Positions 28,596 through 37,191 of a stretch of 64,000 nt of DNA are shown piece by piece; positions within the stretch are counted from its first letter, which is position 1, and the number at the start of each line of letters is the position of its first letter. Made by a program: the position numbers and the translations under genes. The DNA is from an uncultured Clostridia bacterium (GTDB taxonomy: Bacteria; Bacillota; Clostridia; Oscillospirales; Ruminococcaceae), in the NCBI GenBank assembly GCA_946567425.1, contig CAMNXF010000013.1:22545-86544 (forward strand). Direction: 5' to 3'. A model generated the notes under the pieces. That model was given only the letters and a program-made list of their open reading frames with translations, was not told the origin of the DNA and did no database searches.

Positions 28596-29775
28596 AATTT
28601 CTCTTCCCCTCCTGCAGTTCCTGCCAAATCGGCGACATATTCCGCAGATACTCCACAACTTCCTTTACCGATCTTATGATAAATTCCACCTCATCGGGAG
28701 TATTTTCCGACGAGAGCGTCAGGCGCAGCGAACCGTGAGCGACCTCGTGAGGTCTGCCGATCGCGAGCAGCACATGGCTCGGGTCGAGCGATCCCGACGT
28801 ACACGCCGACCCCGACGACGCGCAAATTCCCTTTGCGTCAAGGAGAAGCAGCAGACTTTCTCCCTCGATACCCTCAAAGCACATATTTACGTTTCCCGGC
28901 AAACGATTTGTCGTCGAACCGTTCAGTACCGAATGCGGTATTTCCGACAGCCCCGCGATAAGCCTGTCGCGCATTGCCGTAAGCTTGGGTGTGTCTTCTG
29001 GAATAGCCGTAGCGGCTTCATTTAGTGCCGCTGCCATTGAGCATATCCCCGCGATATTTTCCGTACCCGCGCGTCTGCCGCGTTCCTGAGCACCGCCCTC
29101 GATTATGCACGACGGCATAAGCCCATTGCGAACATACAACGCTCCGACTCCCTTTGGACCGTGGAACTTATGCGCGGAGAGCGACAGCATATCGCAGCCG
29201 ATCTCGTGAACGTCAAGCGGAATATGACCGACCGCCTGAACAGCGTCCGTGTGGAATAACACTCCTTTTGCACGGCAGACCTCCGCGATCTCCTTTATCG
29301 GATACAGAGTTCCTATTTCGTTGTTTGCGGTCATTGTCGTCACGAGCGCTGTGTCTCCGCGTATCGCCGAACGCACTTGCTCTGCCGTAATGCTGCCCTC
29401 CCCGTCAACGTCAAGCAGGGTTATCTCAAAGCCCTGTTTCTCCAGCTTTTTCAGCGTATTAAGAATGGCGTGGTGCTCGGTTTTCTGGGAGATTATGTGT
29501 TTTTTTCCCTTTCGCGCGCCCGCTTCGGCGGCTGAGATCAGCGCCTGATTATCGGACTCGCTGCCGCCCGATGTAAAGTATATCTCCTTGACGTCCGCAC
29601 CAAGACGTTCCGCGATCTCGCGGCGGGCATTAAAAAGCGCCTCCGCCGCCAGCTGCCCTGCTGTATGTAGCGAGGATGGATTTCCGTAACGCTCCTCAAG
29701 ATACGGCAGCATAGCTTTGACCGCTTTTCTGCTCATTTTGGTGGTCGCAGCATTGTCAACATATATTCTGTTCAT
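28582..29775 (-). CDS. iscS: Cysteine desulfurase IscS/NifS
   Basis: 397 residues. A PLP enzyme that takes sulfur from cysteine and passes it to IscU and other acceptors. It begins MNRIYVDNAATTKMS. The PLP lysine is Lys203 in LSAHKFHGPKG, and the reactive loop is SSGSACTSGS with Cys325. TEHHAILN carries the PLP-stacking histidine. It is first in a two-gene isc operon with a consensus promoter overlapped by a dyad operator. Confidence 0.96.
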   Translation of the reverse strand: MNRIYVDNAATTKMSRKAVKAMLPYLEERYGNPSSLHTAGQLAAEALFNARREIAERLGADVKEIYFTSGGSESDNQALISAAEAGARKGKKHIISQKTEHHAILNTLKKLEKQGFEITLLDVDGEGSITAEQVRSAIRGDTALVTTMTANNEIGTLYPIKEIAEVCRAKGVLFHTDAVQAVGHIPLDVHEIGCDMLSLSAHKFHGPKGVGALYVRNGLMPSCIIEGGAQERGRRAGTENIAGICSMAAALNEAATAIPEDTPKLTAMRDRLIAGLSEIPHSVLNGSTTNRLPGNVNMCFEGIEGESLLLLLDAKGICASSGSACTSGSLDPSHVLLAIGRPHEVAHGSLRLTLSSENTPDEVEFIIRSVKEVVEYLRNMSPIWQELQEGKRNYVIQ

Positions 29776-29849
29776 TTTTTCACCTGCTTTTTCTTCGTTA
29801 ATTTAATAACTATCGTATATTCAGATGTATTATTACACAGCTTATCCAT

Positions 29850-29877
29850 ATAATACCTATCTGTACAATAGGATTAT
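29850..29877. promoter_or_regulatory. Dyad operator over the isc promoter
   Basis: ATAATACCTAT (29850-29860), 7 nt, ATAGGATTAT (29868-29877): inverted arms with one bulged base, covering the -10 and start point of iscS. An Rrf2-family (IscR/CymR-like) repressor is the natural candidate. No such gene is in the window. Confidence 0.6.
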
Positions 29878-29901
29878 AGCACATTCTTCCTGAAATGTCA
29901 A
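29873..29901 (-). promoter_or_regulatory. Consensus sigma-A promoter of iscSU
   Basis: Minus strand TTGACA (29901-29896), 17-nt spacer, TATAAT (29878-29873): exact consensus at both hexamers. Confidence 0.9.
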
Positions 29902-29907
29902 CCCCCA

Positions 29908-29952
29908 CAAAAAACGGATAATTCCGCAGCCACCGCGCCGATCTGCGGAATT
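29908..29952 (-). terminator. Terminator of the agmatine/ECF operon
   Basis: AATTCCGCAG (29920-29929) pairs with CTGCGGAATT (29943-29952). The minus strand then reads ATCCGTTTTTT. Confidence 0.75.
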
Positions 29953-30038
29953 TCCTTTTGACGCGCCGCAAAAACGTTCGGCGGCACACGAACGGCATCG
30001 GCATTATATACTTTTACCGACATATCAAGCGTTCTTTT

Positions 30039-32675
30039 CTACCCGATCAACCCGTACTTCACCTTAACGCGCTCCAACTTTTCCAGCATAGGCTCTGCGA
30101 GGAACCACAGAAAAATCGCGGTCGCAGCAGCGTGAATACAGTCCATCGGCAAACCCGTAAGATAATATCCGAGAATAATATTAAAATTAAGCGACTCCGC
30201 TCCCCATACCAACGCGGAAACGGGGTTCATTATTCCGCCATAAATCACGATAGCGCTGAACGCGCCGAAAACGCAGAGCGGCAGACGCGTTTTGCGAAGC
30301 AGTCCCTTATTGCACAGAACTCCCGCCAGAAACCCTACGATACCAGCCGCGAACATCTGCCAAGGCGTCCACGGTCCTTGGGAAAGCATAACGTTAGACA
30401 CGAGCATTGTCACCGCGCCGACCAGAAATCCCGTTTCTCCGCCAAGCGCCGCGCCCGCGATTATCACGACCGCCAACACGGGCTTAAATTCAGGTAGCAT
30501 AAAAAACGCCGCCCTCCCCGCTATCCCGATCGCGCACAGCACCGAGATCAGCACCAGCTCCCGCGCTCCCGGCTTTCGCCCTTCAAACGCCAGAAAGAAC
30601 GGCAGCATACACTCCGCAAGCACTGCCAGAGCAGTTATATAGTACTGCTTATTATCCAGAAAAACCATTCCGATATACAGCGTTAAAGGGATAAGGCAAA
30701 TTATTATCGCCACCGCCACAACCGTCCGTTTCGGCAGCTTTCGGCGAATCTGCACGGGCGGCTCGGCGGGCCTTGACCGATTGCCTCCTCCAAGAAAAAC
30801 GGCGGCGAGTATCAGCGAAAAAATTACTATCCCGTAAACGCAAAGCTGTCTCACGCCAAGCGCGGTCACTCCTACCTGCCACGGCATTTCAATAAAGCTT
30901 TCGCTATTCAGCGCGCAAAAATATGCGACAGCGGCAGAGACTGTGCAGACCGCTGCGCCGATTTTTCTCCAAAGCGGCATCTTCCGTTCCGCTTTTTCGG
31001 GAGGCATTTCCGCAGTCCGCGTACATACGTCTGCGGTGCTTTTTTTCATTTCAGGGAGCGTTCCGCCGACCGCTGAGACAACGTCCTTAACAGTGACCGC
31101 GTCGGGTATTATACCGCGCGATATGCGGTTCGCGGCGGTCGTATAGAAACTGTTCCCTGAGAAAAAAACGCGCGGCTCGCCCTCCGCCGCGACAGCTCCG
31201 TCAAAGAAAAGCGCACAGCGATCGGCGTATTCGGCGCAGAACTCCACATCGTGGCTTACCATAACAACGCACACACCCGCTCCGAGAAGTTCTTTCAATA
31301 TTGCCGCGAACTCAATTTTAAATTCCGCGTCAAGCCCCTTTGTAGGCTCGTCCAGCAGCAGAATTTCGGGGTTCGTGAGCAGCAGCTTTGCCAGGGCGGC
31401 GCGCTGCATTTCGCCGCCCGAAAGGTCGTAAGGGTGACGCTCCTCCAGTCCGTTAAGGCGGCAAAGCGACAGGATATGCGCGAGCTTTTCACCGCGACGC
31501 TCCTTTGACAGCGTACTGTCGGAAAGCACGTCCGCCAAGTCCGAGTAAACGGTTTTCCCGACGAACAGCGTCTGCGGGTCTTGCGGCAGCATGCAGACAC
31601 GTCCGTTTACGCTTACCTCACCGCGGTACGGCTTTTTCAGCCCCGCCAGCAGCTTTAAGAGGGTAGTTTTCCCCGTGCCGTTTCCCCCGAGAATACAAAC
31701 CAGTTCGCCCGCCCGAGCCGAAAACTCCAAGCCGCGTACAACGTCGGGCAGCTCCCTTTCATAGCAAAAATACGCTTCGTTAAGCGATATTTTTTTTTCG
31801 CCGAATTCGCGCGGCTTTTTCTCCGCAATGGGCGAAACGGGATTTTCCGCAGCGTATTCCGCAAGGAATCCCCTTCCCTCGTTCACCGAAACGGGACATT
31901 TTCTCTCCGAGTTGACTGAGCCCCAGATACGCATTGCGGCGGGCATCGCGAGGAACATATCGTGACCGTTCTCTTTTAGCAACGCTCCGATTTCCGCCGC
32001 ATTTCCGCTGCACAGCAAGCGCCCGTTTTCCATTACCGCCGCGCGGTTTGACAGCGGCAGTGCTTCTTCAAGACGGTGCTCGGTGAGAATTATCGTCGTG
32101 CCAAGTTCCAGATTTATCTTTTTCAGCACTGCCAGAAAATCCGACGCGGCAATGGGGTCGAGCTGACTTGTCGGCTCGTCGAGAATTAAAATTTTCGGCT
32201 GCATTACCATTACCGCCGCTAAATTCAGCAGCTGCTTCTGACCGCCCGAAAGCTCCGAAACGTTCTTGTGGAACCAATTCTGTATGCCGAAAAAGGAAGC
32301 GGTCTCGGCGACCCTGCGGCGTATCGTCGGAGTATCACAGCCAAGACTTTCCAACCCGAACGCCAACTCGTGCCAAACCTTATCGGTAACGATTTGATTT
32401 TCAGGCGACTGCTGCACAAAGCCGATCAGCGCGGCGCTTTCGCGCTCGTCAAGCTCAGAAAGCAGCTTTCCCTCGAAAAAAATTTCGCCGCTTAAAGCTC
32501 CGCAGGGTGAGAGTTGGGGCTTTAACTGCCTTAACAGTGTAGTCTTTCCGCAGCCCGAACGTCCGCACAGCACAAGAAAATCCCCCGTATCGACCGTGAG
32601 CGACAAATTGTCAACAGCGGGTTCAGTGCTCTTCGGATAGCAAAATGTTAAATTTTTGAGCGCAAGTATTTCCAC
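30039..32675 (-). CDS. ECF transporter fusion: two ATPase domains plus S component
   Basis: 878 residues. ATPase 1 (about 1-235): GRSGCGKTT, ELSGGQKQ, ILILDEPTSQLD. ATPase 2 (about 295-520): GGNGTGKTT, DLSGGEMQR, ILLLDEPTKGLD. Then about nine hydrophobic helices (570-865) containing ELVLISVLCAIGIAGRAAFF and QGPWTPWQMFAAGIVGFLAG, an ECF S-component family I know only as substrate-unassigned. Fused EcfA-EcfA' are known; adding the S component to the same chain is uncommon. GTG 32675 is the start because CGGGAGGA lies 6 nt before it. It overlaps ecfT by 28 nt. Together the two genes encode a complete dedicated transporter. Confidence 0.9.
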   Translation of the reverse strand: MEILALKNLTFCYPKSTEPAVDNLSLTVDTGDFLVLCGRSGCGKTTLLRQLKPQLSPCGALSGEIFFEGKLLSELDERESAALIGFVQQSPENQIVTDKVWHELAFGLESLGCDTPTIRRRVAETASFFGIQNWFHKNVSELSGGQKQLLNLAAVMVMQPKILILDEPTSQLDPIAASDFLAVLKKINLELGTTIILTEHRLEEALPLSNRAAVMENGRLLCSGNAAEIGALLKENGHDMFLAMPAAMRIWGSVNSERKCPVSVNEGRGFLAEYAAENPVSPIAEKKPREFGEKKISLNEAYFCYERELPDVVRGLEFSARAGELVCILGGNGTGKTTLLKLLAGLKKPYRGEVSVNGRVCMLPQDPQTLFVGKTVYSDLADVLSDSTLSKERRGEKLAHILSLCRLNGLEERHPYDLSGGEMQRAALAKLLLTNPEILLLDEPTKGLDAEFKIEFAAILKELLGAGVCVVMVSHDVEFCAEYADRCALFFDGAVAAEGEPRVFFSGNSFYTTAANRISRGIIPDAVTVKDVVSAVGGTLPEMKKSTADVCTRTAEMPPEKAERKMPLWRKIGAAVCTVSAAVAYFCALNSESFIEMPWQVGVTALGVRQLCVYGIVIFSLILAAVFLGGGNRSRPAEPPVQIRRKLPKRTVVAVAIIICLIPLTLYIGMVFLDNKQYYITALAVLAECMLPFFLAFEGRKPGARELVLISVLCAIGIAGRAAFFMLPEFKPVLAVVIIAGAALGGETGFLVGAVTMLVSNVMLSQGPWTPWQMFAAGIVGFLAGVLCNKGLLRKTRLPLCVFGAFSAIVIYGGIMNPVSALVWGAESLNFNIILGYYLTGLPMDCIHAAATAIFLWFLAEPMLEKLERVKVKYGLIG

Positions 32676-33544
32676 TGCTTTTCCTCCCGGATATATATCG
32701 CTATCGGCACTGCGCACAGTCCGAAATACGCCGCTTCAAGTCCTACCGTCAGCGGCTCGGTGAGCGTTCCGCAAATATTCGGGAAGTACTGCCAACGCAG
32801 ATTCCCCGAAACACACCCGCTCAGCAAAAAAAACGCGTACAGTCCGAGCCACGCCAGTATACTTTTATCGCGTTCGGTGAACGTATAGATCGAAAACGAC
32901 GTCCGTCCTCGCAGTCCGTAACCTCGGCTTTTCATGCTGTCGGCTGTCTCGATCGAGTTTTCAAGCGACCAAGTCACCATGCTCGAAAAGCACCCGAGCG
33001 CGCTTTTCAGCTTGCCGAACGCTGAGCTTTCGGACGAGAATTTACCCATTCCGCGCTGCGCCTCTTTAACGCGCTCAAACTGCTCCTTAAACCTCGGCAC
33101 GAAACGCAGTGTCATACTCAGCACCAACGACAGTGCGGGTATAATTCTCCCGAAAAGATACACAAACTTGTCCGACGTCATGATCTCTGTATAGCACGCG
33201 AACCATAACAGCACGCTCACCAGCATGACCGCCGCGGCAAGTCCGTAAACTATGCTCTCCAGCGTCAGCGGATTACCCGTCGGCAGATAGCAGATTATCA
33301 TCATTCCACGGTGGTTGAACGCGGGATTGACGAGCGCCGTCACAATCATCAACGGCAACGAGTATCTTATCATAAACCGCAGTGCCCTTGCGCCCTTAAG
33401 CCGCGCGTAATAAAACACCGCGCAGACAAGCGAAATAAGCAGACACACAGGGTGCATTAAAAACATTGAAAATCCCGTTACTAAAGCGAAATACACGAAA
33501 TTCACCACGGGGTGGCAACCGCCGAAAGCGTCCTTATTTTTCAT
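32648..33544 (-). CDS. ecfT: ECF transporter transmembrane protein EcfT
   Basis: 298 residues. Energy-coupling membrane subunit with about six helices (25-45, 60-75, 95-125, 135-160, 230-250, 265-285) and the coupling-helix motifs of the family: RFVPRFKEQFERVKEAQRGMG and SIETADSMKSRGYGLRGR, equivalent to the two A-R-G signatures that touch the ATPases. The next gene supplies both ATPases and the S component. It follows aguB by 18 nt and shares its transcript. Confidence 0.92.
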   Translation of the reverse strand: MKNKDAFGGCHPVVNFVYFALVTGFSMFLMHPVCLLISLVCAVFYYARLKGARALRFMIRYSLPLMIVTALVNPAFNHRGMMIICYLPTGNPLTLESIVYGLAAAVMLVSVLLWFACYTEIMTSDKFVYLFGRIIPALSLVLSMTLRFVPRFKEQFERVKEAQRGMGKFSSESSAFGKLKSALGCFSSMVTWSLENSIETADSMKSRGYGLRGRTSFSIYTFTERDKSILAWLGLYAFFLLSGCVSGNLRWQYFPNICGTLTEPLTVGLEAAYFGLCAVPIAIYIREEKQWKYLRSKI

Positions 33545-33562
33545 TTTTCCTCCGATACGATT

Positions 33563-34435
33563 TTACCTTGTGATCTGCCCATACATTTCCGGACGGCGGT
33601 CGCGAAATACTCCCCACTCTTGACGGAACACCCGCATTTCGTTAAGGTCAAATTCACGGAGCAGAACACAGTCGGAAACGCGGTCGGCACTTTCAACAAT
33701 CTCGCCTCGCTCGTCGGTAATAAAGCTCGAGCCGTAGAACGTCAGCGCGCTTGACTGCCCGGCGTTGCCACCGTCGGGAGTTATTATCTCCGTGCCTGTG
33801 CGGTTCGCGGCAATCACGGGTACAAGATTTGCCGCCGCGTGTCCCTGCATACAGCGCCGCCAGTGTGGCATACTGTCGCACTCAATTATTGGTTCACTGC
33901 CGATAGCGGTCGGATAAAGCAGCAGCTCCGCGCCCATAAGCGCCATACACCGCGCCGCCTCGGGGAACCATTGATCCCAGCATATACCCACTCCGATACG
34001 CCCGAAGCGCGTTTCCCAGACCTTAAATCCCGTATTCCCGGGAGTAAAGTAAAACTTTTCCTGATAAAAATGGTCGTCGGGAATGTGCGTTTTGCGGTAC
34101 ACACCGAGCACCTCGCCGCAGTCGATTACCGCGACGCTGTTATAGAAAACGTTTACATTGCGTTCGTAAAAGCTTATAGGCAGCACTACACCAAGCTCCC
34201 GAGAGACTTCTTTGAACCGCGCAACGGCAGGGTTTTCGTCAAGCGGCAGCGCAAGCTCGTAATGCTCATATCGGCGCTCCTGACAGAAGTATTTCGTCTC
34301 GAAAAGCTCGGGTAACAGAATAACGTTCGCGCCTCGCGAAGCCGCATCACGAACCAGATTTTCAGCTTTTTCGATTGATAGCTCCCGCGTCTCGGGAACG
34401 GACATCTGCACTGCGGCAACGGTAATTTTTCTCAT
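33563..34435 (-). CDS. aguB: N-carbamoylputrescine amidase
   Basis: 290 residues, nitrilase superfamily. Hydrolyses N-carbamoylputrescine to putrescine, CO2 and ammonia. Catalytic triad Glu43 (LLPELFE), Lys115 (YRKTHIPD) and Cys152 (GICWDQWFPEAAR). The stretch HIPDDHFYQEKFYFTPGNTG is diagnostic for AguB. With aguA upstream it completes the agmatine route to putrescine. Between them lie a DUF1835-type gene and a 151-nt gap with a hairpin. Confidence 0.95.
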   Translation of the reverse strand: MRKITVAAVQMSVPETRELSIEKAENLVRDAASRGANVILLPELFETKYFCQERRYEHYELALPLDENPAVARFKEVSRELGVVLPISFYERNVNVFYNSVAVIDCGEVLGVYRKTHIPDDHFYQEKFYFTPGNTGFKVWETRFGRIGVGICWDQWFPEAARCMALMGAELLLYPTAIGSEPIIECDSMPHWRRCMQGHAAANLVPVIAANRTGTEIITPDGGNAGQSSALTFYGSSFITDERGEIVESADRVSDCVLLREFDLNEMRVFRQEWGVFRDRRPEMYGQITR

Positions 34436-34450
34436 TGCTTTCTCCTTTTG

Positions 34451-34501
34451 TTTTGCAGCGTTTCCGTTATCGTTTTTCGATAATCAAAATAAGCTGCAAA
34501 A
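34451..34501. promoter_or_regulatory. Two-tier hairpin before aguB
   Basis: TTTTGCAGC (34451-34459) pairs with GCTGCAAAA (34493-34501). Inside it, TTATCG (34467-34472) pairs with CGATAA (34478-34483). On the minus strand it has no T-run, so it is not a simple terminator. It lies 15 nt before the aguB start. Confidence 0.5.
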
Positions 34502-34586
34502 AGACTTCAAAACTGCTTAACGACAGAATAAATCAGAGTTTAATCCACTTAAAAAAATCAATCTTTTTTGAAGAGTTTTCGACTTG

Positions 34587-35393
34587 TTAAATTTCATTTA
34601 AACGCAGAACTCTTTCGTATTTCTTATCGGAGTCCTTGACAATCTCAATACGCTCCGATTTGATGTATTTATCTATTCTGTCGGCAAACCACCAATCGCT
34701 CATTCCAAGACGATGCTGCGAGATAATCGACGCTATGATCTCGACCTCGCGCCGAGGCTCTTTTCCCATATACTTCCATATCAGAAAATCATAGAAACTA
34801 TCGGGAACGCCAATAACAGTGCCGTTTACAACCGCACGCAAGGGGGAATTTTCGCGTTTCAGCGCATCCCAGCGCACCGCGTTCATCACTATTTCAATTT
34901 GAGCCAACTTTCGTTGAAGCGGCAGCAGCTCCAAAATTTCACGCGGCTCGACCTCGCCCCAGCCGGAATGCTCTACAGCCGTTTCGCCCTTGACAATGGG
35001 GTTCGGCAGCTTGACCGCGTACACCTCTCCCCTGTAACTACGCAGCTTTCCGCAAAGCCACATCATGCCGCATATCGAATAGGGCGCGTCGCTGTACCAT
35101 ATCCGCAGCGGTTCTCCGTTTTTCACATGAGCTTTGAGCCGCGCAAGCTCGCGCGAATATTTGCCACCAAGCGACTTCAGCTCGGCGCTCATTTCCTCGT
35201 CCGCACCCCATTGGTAATGATAAAGCATTTTATAAATTAAATCACGCCGATATTTACTTAACACAGGCTGCGAAATATCACCGATATCAAGCATAAACGG
35301 CAGACAGATCAATTCGCTGCCAAGCCCCTTTTCGCGTTTTAGTGCGTATTTCATCATGCCCGCGTCGCCCTCGCCAAATAATATCTCGACCAT
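34587..35393 (-). CDS. DUF1835/DUF3658-type protein
   Basis: 268 residues. MVEILFGEGDAGMMKYAL is the typical DUF1835 opening, LRIWYSDAPYSICGMMWLC follows, and the C-terminal 100 residues (SFYDFLIWKYMGKEPRR, QHRLGMSDWWFADRI) match DUF3658. The family is soluble and of unknown biochemical role. It lies 15 nt after aguA and before aguB. That could mean a link to agmatine metabolism, or it may simply be a passenger. No catalytic motif is recognised. Confidence 0.82.
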   Translation of the reverse strand: MVEILFGEGDAGMMKYALKREKGLGSELICLPFMLDIGDISQPVLSKYRRDLIYKMLYHYQWGADEEMSAELKSLGGKYSRELARLKAHVKNGEPLRIWYSDAPYSICGMMWLCGKLRSYRGEVYAVKLPNPIVKGETAVEHSGWGEVEPREILELLPLQRKLAQIEIVMNAVRWDALKRENSPLRAVVNGTVIGVPDSFYDFLIWKYMGKEPRREVEIIASIISQHRLGMSDWWFADRIDKYIKSERIEIVKDSDKKYERVLRLNEI

Positions 35394-35408
35394 TATTAAC
35401 CTCCATAT

Positions 35409-36503
35409 TTACTTAAAAAAAGGTATCTGTTGAGTTATACAGTGGATATTTCCGCCGCCGATAAGTATATCACGCGCATTGATGGGTATCACCTCGCGCT
35501 CGGGAAACAACGTTTCCAGTAGCTCGCGCGCGGGCTCGTCCGCGCGCGAGCCAAAAAACGGCATAACCACCGCGCCGTTCGCAATGTAAAAGTTGACGTA
35601 GGACGCGGCGAGGCGCTCGCCGGGAGTGCGCGTCGGCTGAAAGTTCATCGTATCAAGACCCGAGCACTCCTCGTCGGTAATAGTGACAGGCTTCGGACAG
35701 CGCAGCTTGTGCACCGTAAACTCGCGCCCTTTCGCGTCCGTTTCACGGGTAAGAATATCAAGGCACGACTTTGACAAGGCATACTGCGGGTCGTTTTCGT
35801 CGTCCGTCCACGCGAGCACCACCTCCGACGGCTTTACAAACGCGCAGATATTGTCGACGTGCTCGTTGGTCTCATCGCCGTAAATGCCGTTTTTAAGCCA
35901 GATAACCTTAGTCACGTTAAGATATTCGCACAGATAATTCTCAATTTCCGTTTTTGTGAGCATCGGATTGCGTCCGCGGCTGAGCAGACACGCTTCGGTC
36001 GTAATACAGGTTCCCTCGCCGTCAACGTGGATCGAACCGCCCTCCAGTATAAAATTGCCAAGATCGTACATATCCTTATTGTACAGATCGCACAATTTCC
36101 TTGCCATTTTATTATCCAGATCCCACGGGAAATACAGTCCGTCCTCGAGACCTCCCCATGCGTTAAAGCCCCAGTTCACGCCGCGTATCTCCTCGCCGTT
36201 TGTAACGAATGTCGGCGCGTAATCCCTTGCCCAGCTGTCGTTGGAGGACATCTCGACCACGCGTATATTATCGGGGAGCATTCGCCGCGCATTCTCGTAC
36301 TGCTTTTGCGACGCGCAGACCGTGACCCGTTCGCTCCTTGAAACAGCCTGGGCAACCTGAACAAATGCCTTTCTCGCCGCATATCCTCCGAACTGCCAGC
36401 TGTCCGGGCGCTCCGGAAAAATCATAATGCACCCGTAGTGCGGCGCAAATTCGGCGGGCATATAAAAGCCGTCCGCTTTGGGCGTTGAGCTGATTATCTT
36501 CAC
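35409..36503 (-). CDS. aguA: Agmatine deiminase
   Basis: 364 residues. Converts agmatine to N-carbamoylputrescine and ammonia. Motifs of the guanidino-group-modifying fold are visible: MPAEFAPHYGCIMIFPERPDSW, NDSWARDYAPTF, LEGGSIHVDGEGT, DETNEHVDN, and GGGNIHCITQQ with nucleophile Cys355. The start is GTG 36503, behind AGAGGA. It is the first gene of the operon and has its own extended -10 promoter. The only transporter in the operon is the ECF system, so the agmatine source is not clear. Confidence 0.97.
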   Translation of the reverse strand: MKIISSTPKADGFYMPAEFAPHYGCIMIFPERPDSWQFGGYAARKAFVQVAQAVSRSERVTVCASQKQYENARRMLPDNIRVVEMSSNDSWARDYAPTFVTNGEEIRGVNWGFNAWGGLEDGLYFPWDLDNKMARKLCDLYNKDMYDLGNFILEGGSIHVDGEGTCITTEACLLSRGRNPMLTKTEIENYLCEYLNVTKVIWLKNGIYGDETNEHVDNICAFVKPSEVVLAWTDDENDPQYALSKSCLDILTRETDAKGREFTVHKLRCPKPVTITDEECSGLDTMNFQPTRTPGERLAASYVNFYIANGAVVMPFFGSRADEPARELLETLFPEREVIPINARDILIGGGNIHCITQQIPFFK

Positions 36504-36538
36504 TGAAACCGCGTCCTCTCATTGATTATTATTCTAAT

Positions 36539-36567
36539 ATTATACCACCGTGCGCAAAGAAAAGCAA
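36539..36567 (-). promoter_or_regulatory. Promoter of the aguA operon
   Basis: Minus strand TTGCTT (36567-36562), 17-nt spacer ending TGG, TATAAT (36544-36539): an extended -10 promoter. Confidence 0.7.
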
Positions 36568-36717
36568 TATCTTTTTAAAATGAGAACGTCTGTTTTATAC
36601 TACATTTTGTGCATTATTTAAAAATATTTGGAAGTTTTTGGCGGCTTTCCGTCAATATACACAATTATCACGAAATTATCACACAAAAGATTGGAAGCGT
36701 GTTTTGTTCATATTATA

Positions 36718-36746
36718 TTGACAAATCGCTCGAATTATGGTAGAAT
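36718..36746 (+). promoter_or_regulatory. Sigma-A promoter of the DUF4190 gene
   Basis: TTGACA (36718-36723), 17-nt spacer, TAGAAT (36741-36746). Two ATTATCAC copies 11 bp apart (36664, 36675) lie upstream. Confidence 0.8.
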
Positions 36747-36798
36747 TTATATAGACGAATGATTTTTCGTGAATTATTTTTGAGGGGAGTATTTTATT

Positions 36799-37113
36799 AT
36801 GACAGTAAAAAATATGGCGATCGCCGCTTTGGTTTGCGGAATTGTCGGCATTGTAGGCTCGTTTATTCCGTATGTAGGCTATGTTGCTCCGCTTTGCGCA
36901 ATTGCGGGTATCGTATTCGGTGCGTTGGCGCTCAAGCGCATTAAGGCAGGTGAAGAGCCCGAGAGCAAGGGACTTGCGATCGGCGGATTGGTTTGCGGTA
37001 TCGTTGCAACCGCAGAGAGCGTTATTGCGGTGCTTTGCACTATTTGCGTATTATGCGCGGCTGCCGGCGCTCTCGGCGCTCTCGGTGCTTACAGCAGTTT
37101 CTTCATCTTCTAA
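36799..37113 (+). CDS. DUF4190 membrane protein
   Basis: 104 residues. Two paired helices (about 5-47) with the Gly-rich pattern ALVCGIVGIVG and IAGIVFGALALKRIK, then GLAIGGLVCGIVATAESVIAVL and a third hydrophobic segment. This repeat is typical of DUF4190, a small membrane protein of unknown function in Gram-positive bacteria. GAGGGGAG precedes ATG 36799. Expressed alone from a consensus promoter; a terminator follows. Confidence 0.85.
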   Translation: MTVKNMAIAALVCGIVGIVGSFIPYVGYVAPLCAIAGIVFGALALKRIKAGEEPESKGLAIGGLVCGIVATAESVIAVLCTICVLCAAAGALGALGAYSSFFIF

Positions 37114-37134
37114 GATAGCTACATAATAAGATTT

Positions 37135-37176
37135 AGCCCTGCTGAGACGAAGACCTTTCGGCAGGGTTATATTTTT
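37135..37176 (+). terminator. Terminator before the Lgt-like gene
   Basis: AGCCCTGCTGA (37135-37145) pairs with TCGGCAGGGTT (37158-37167) with one imperfect position, followed by TATATTTTT. Confidence 0.7.
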
Positions 37177-37191
37177 GGAAAAGGTGTTTTT

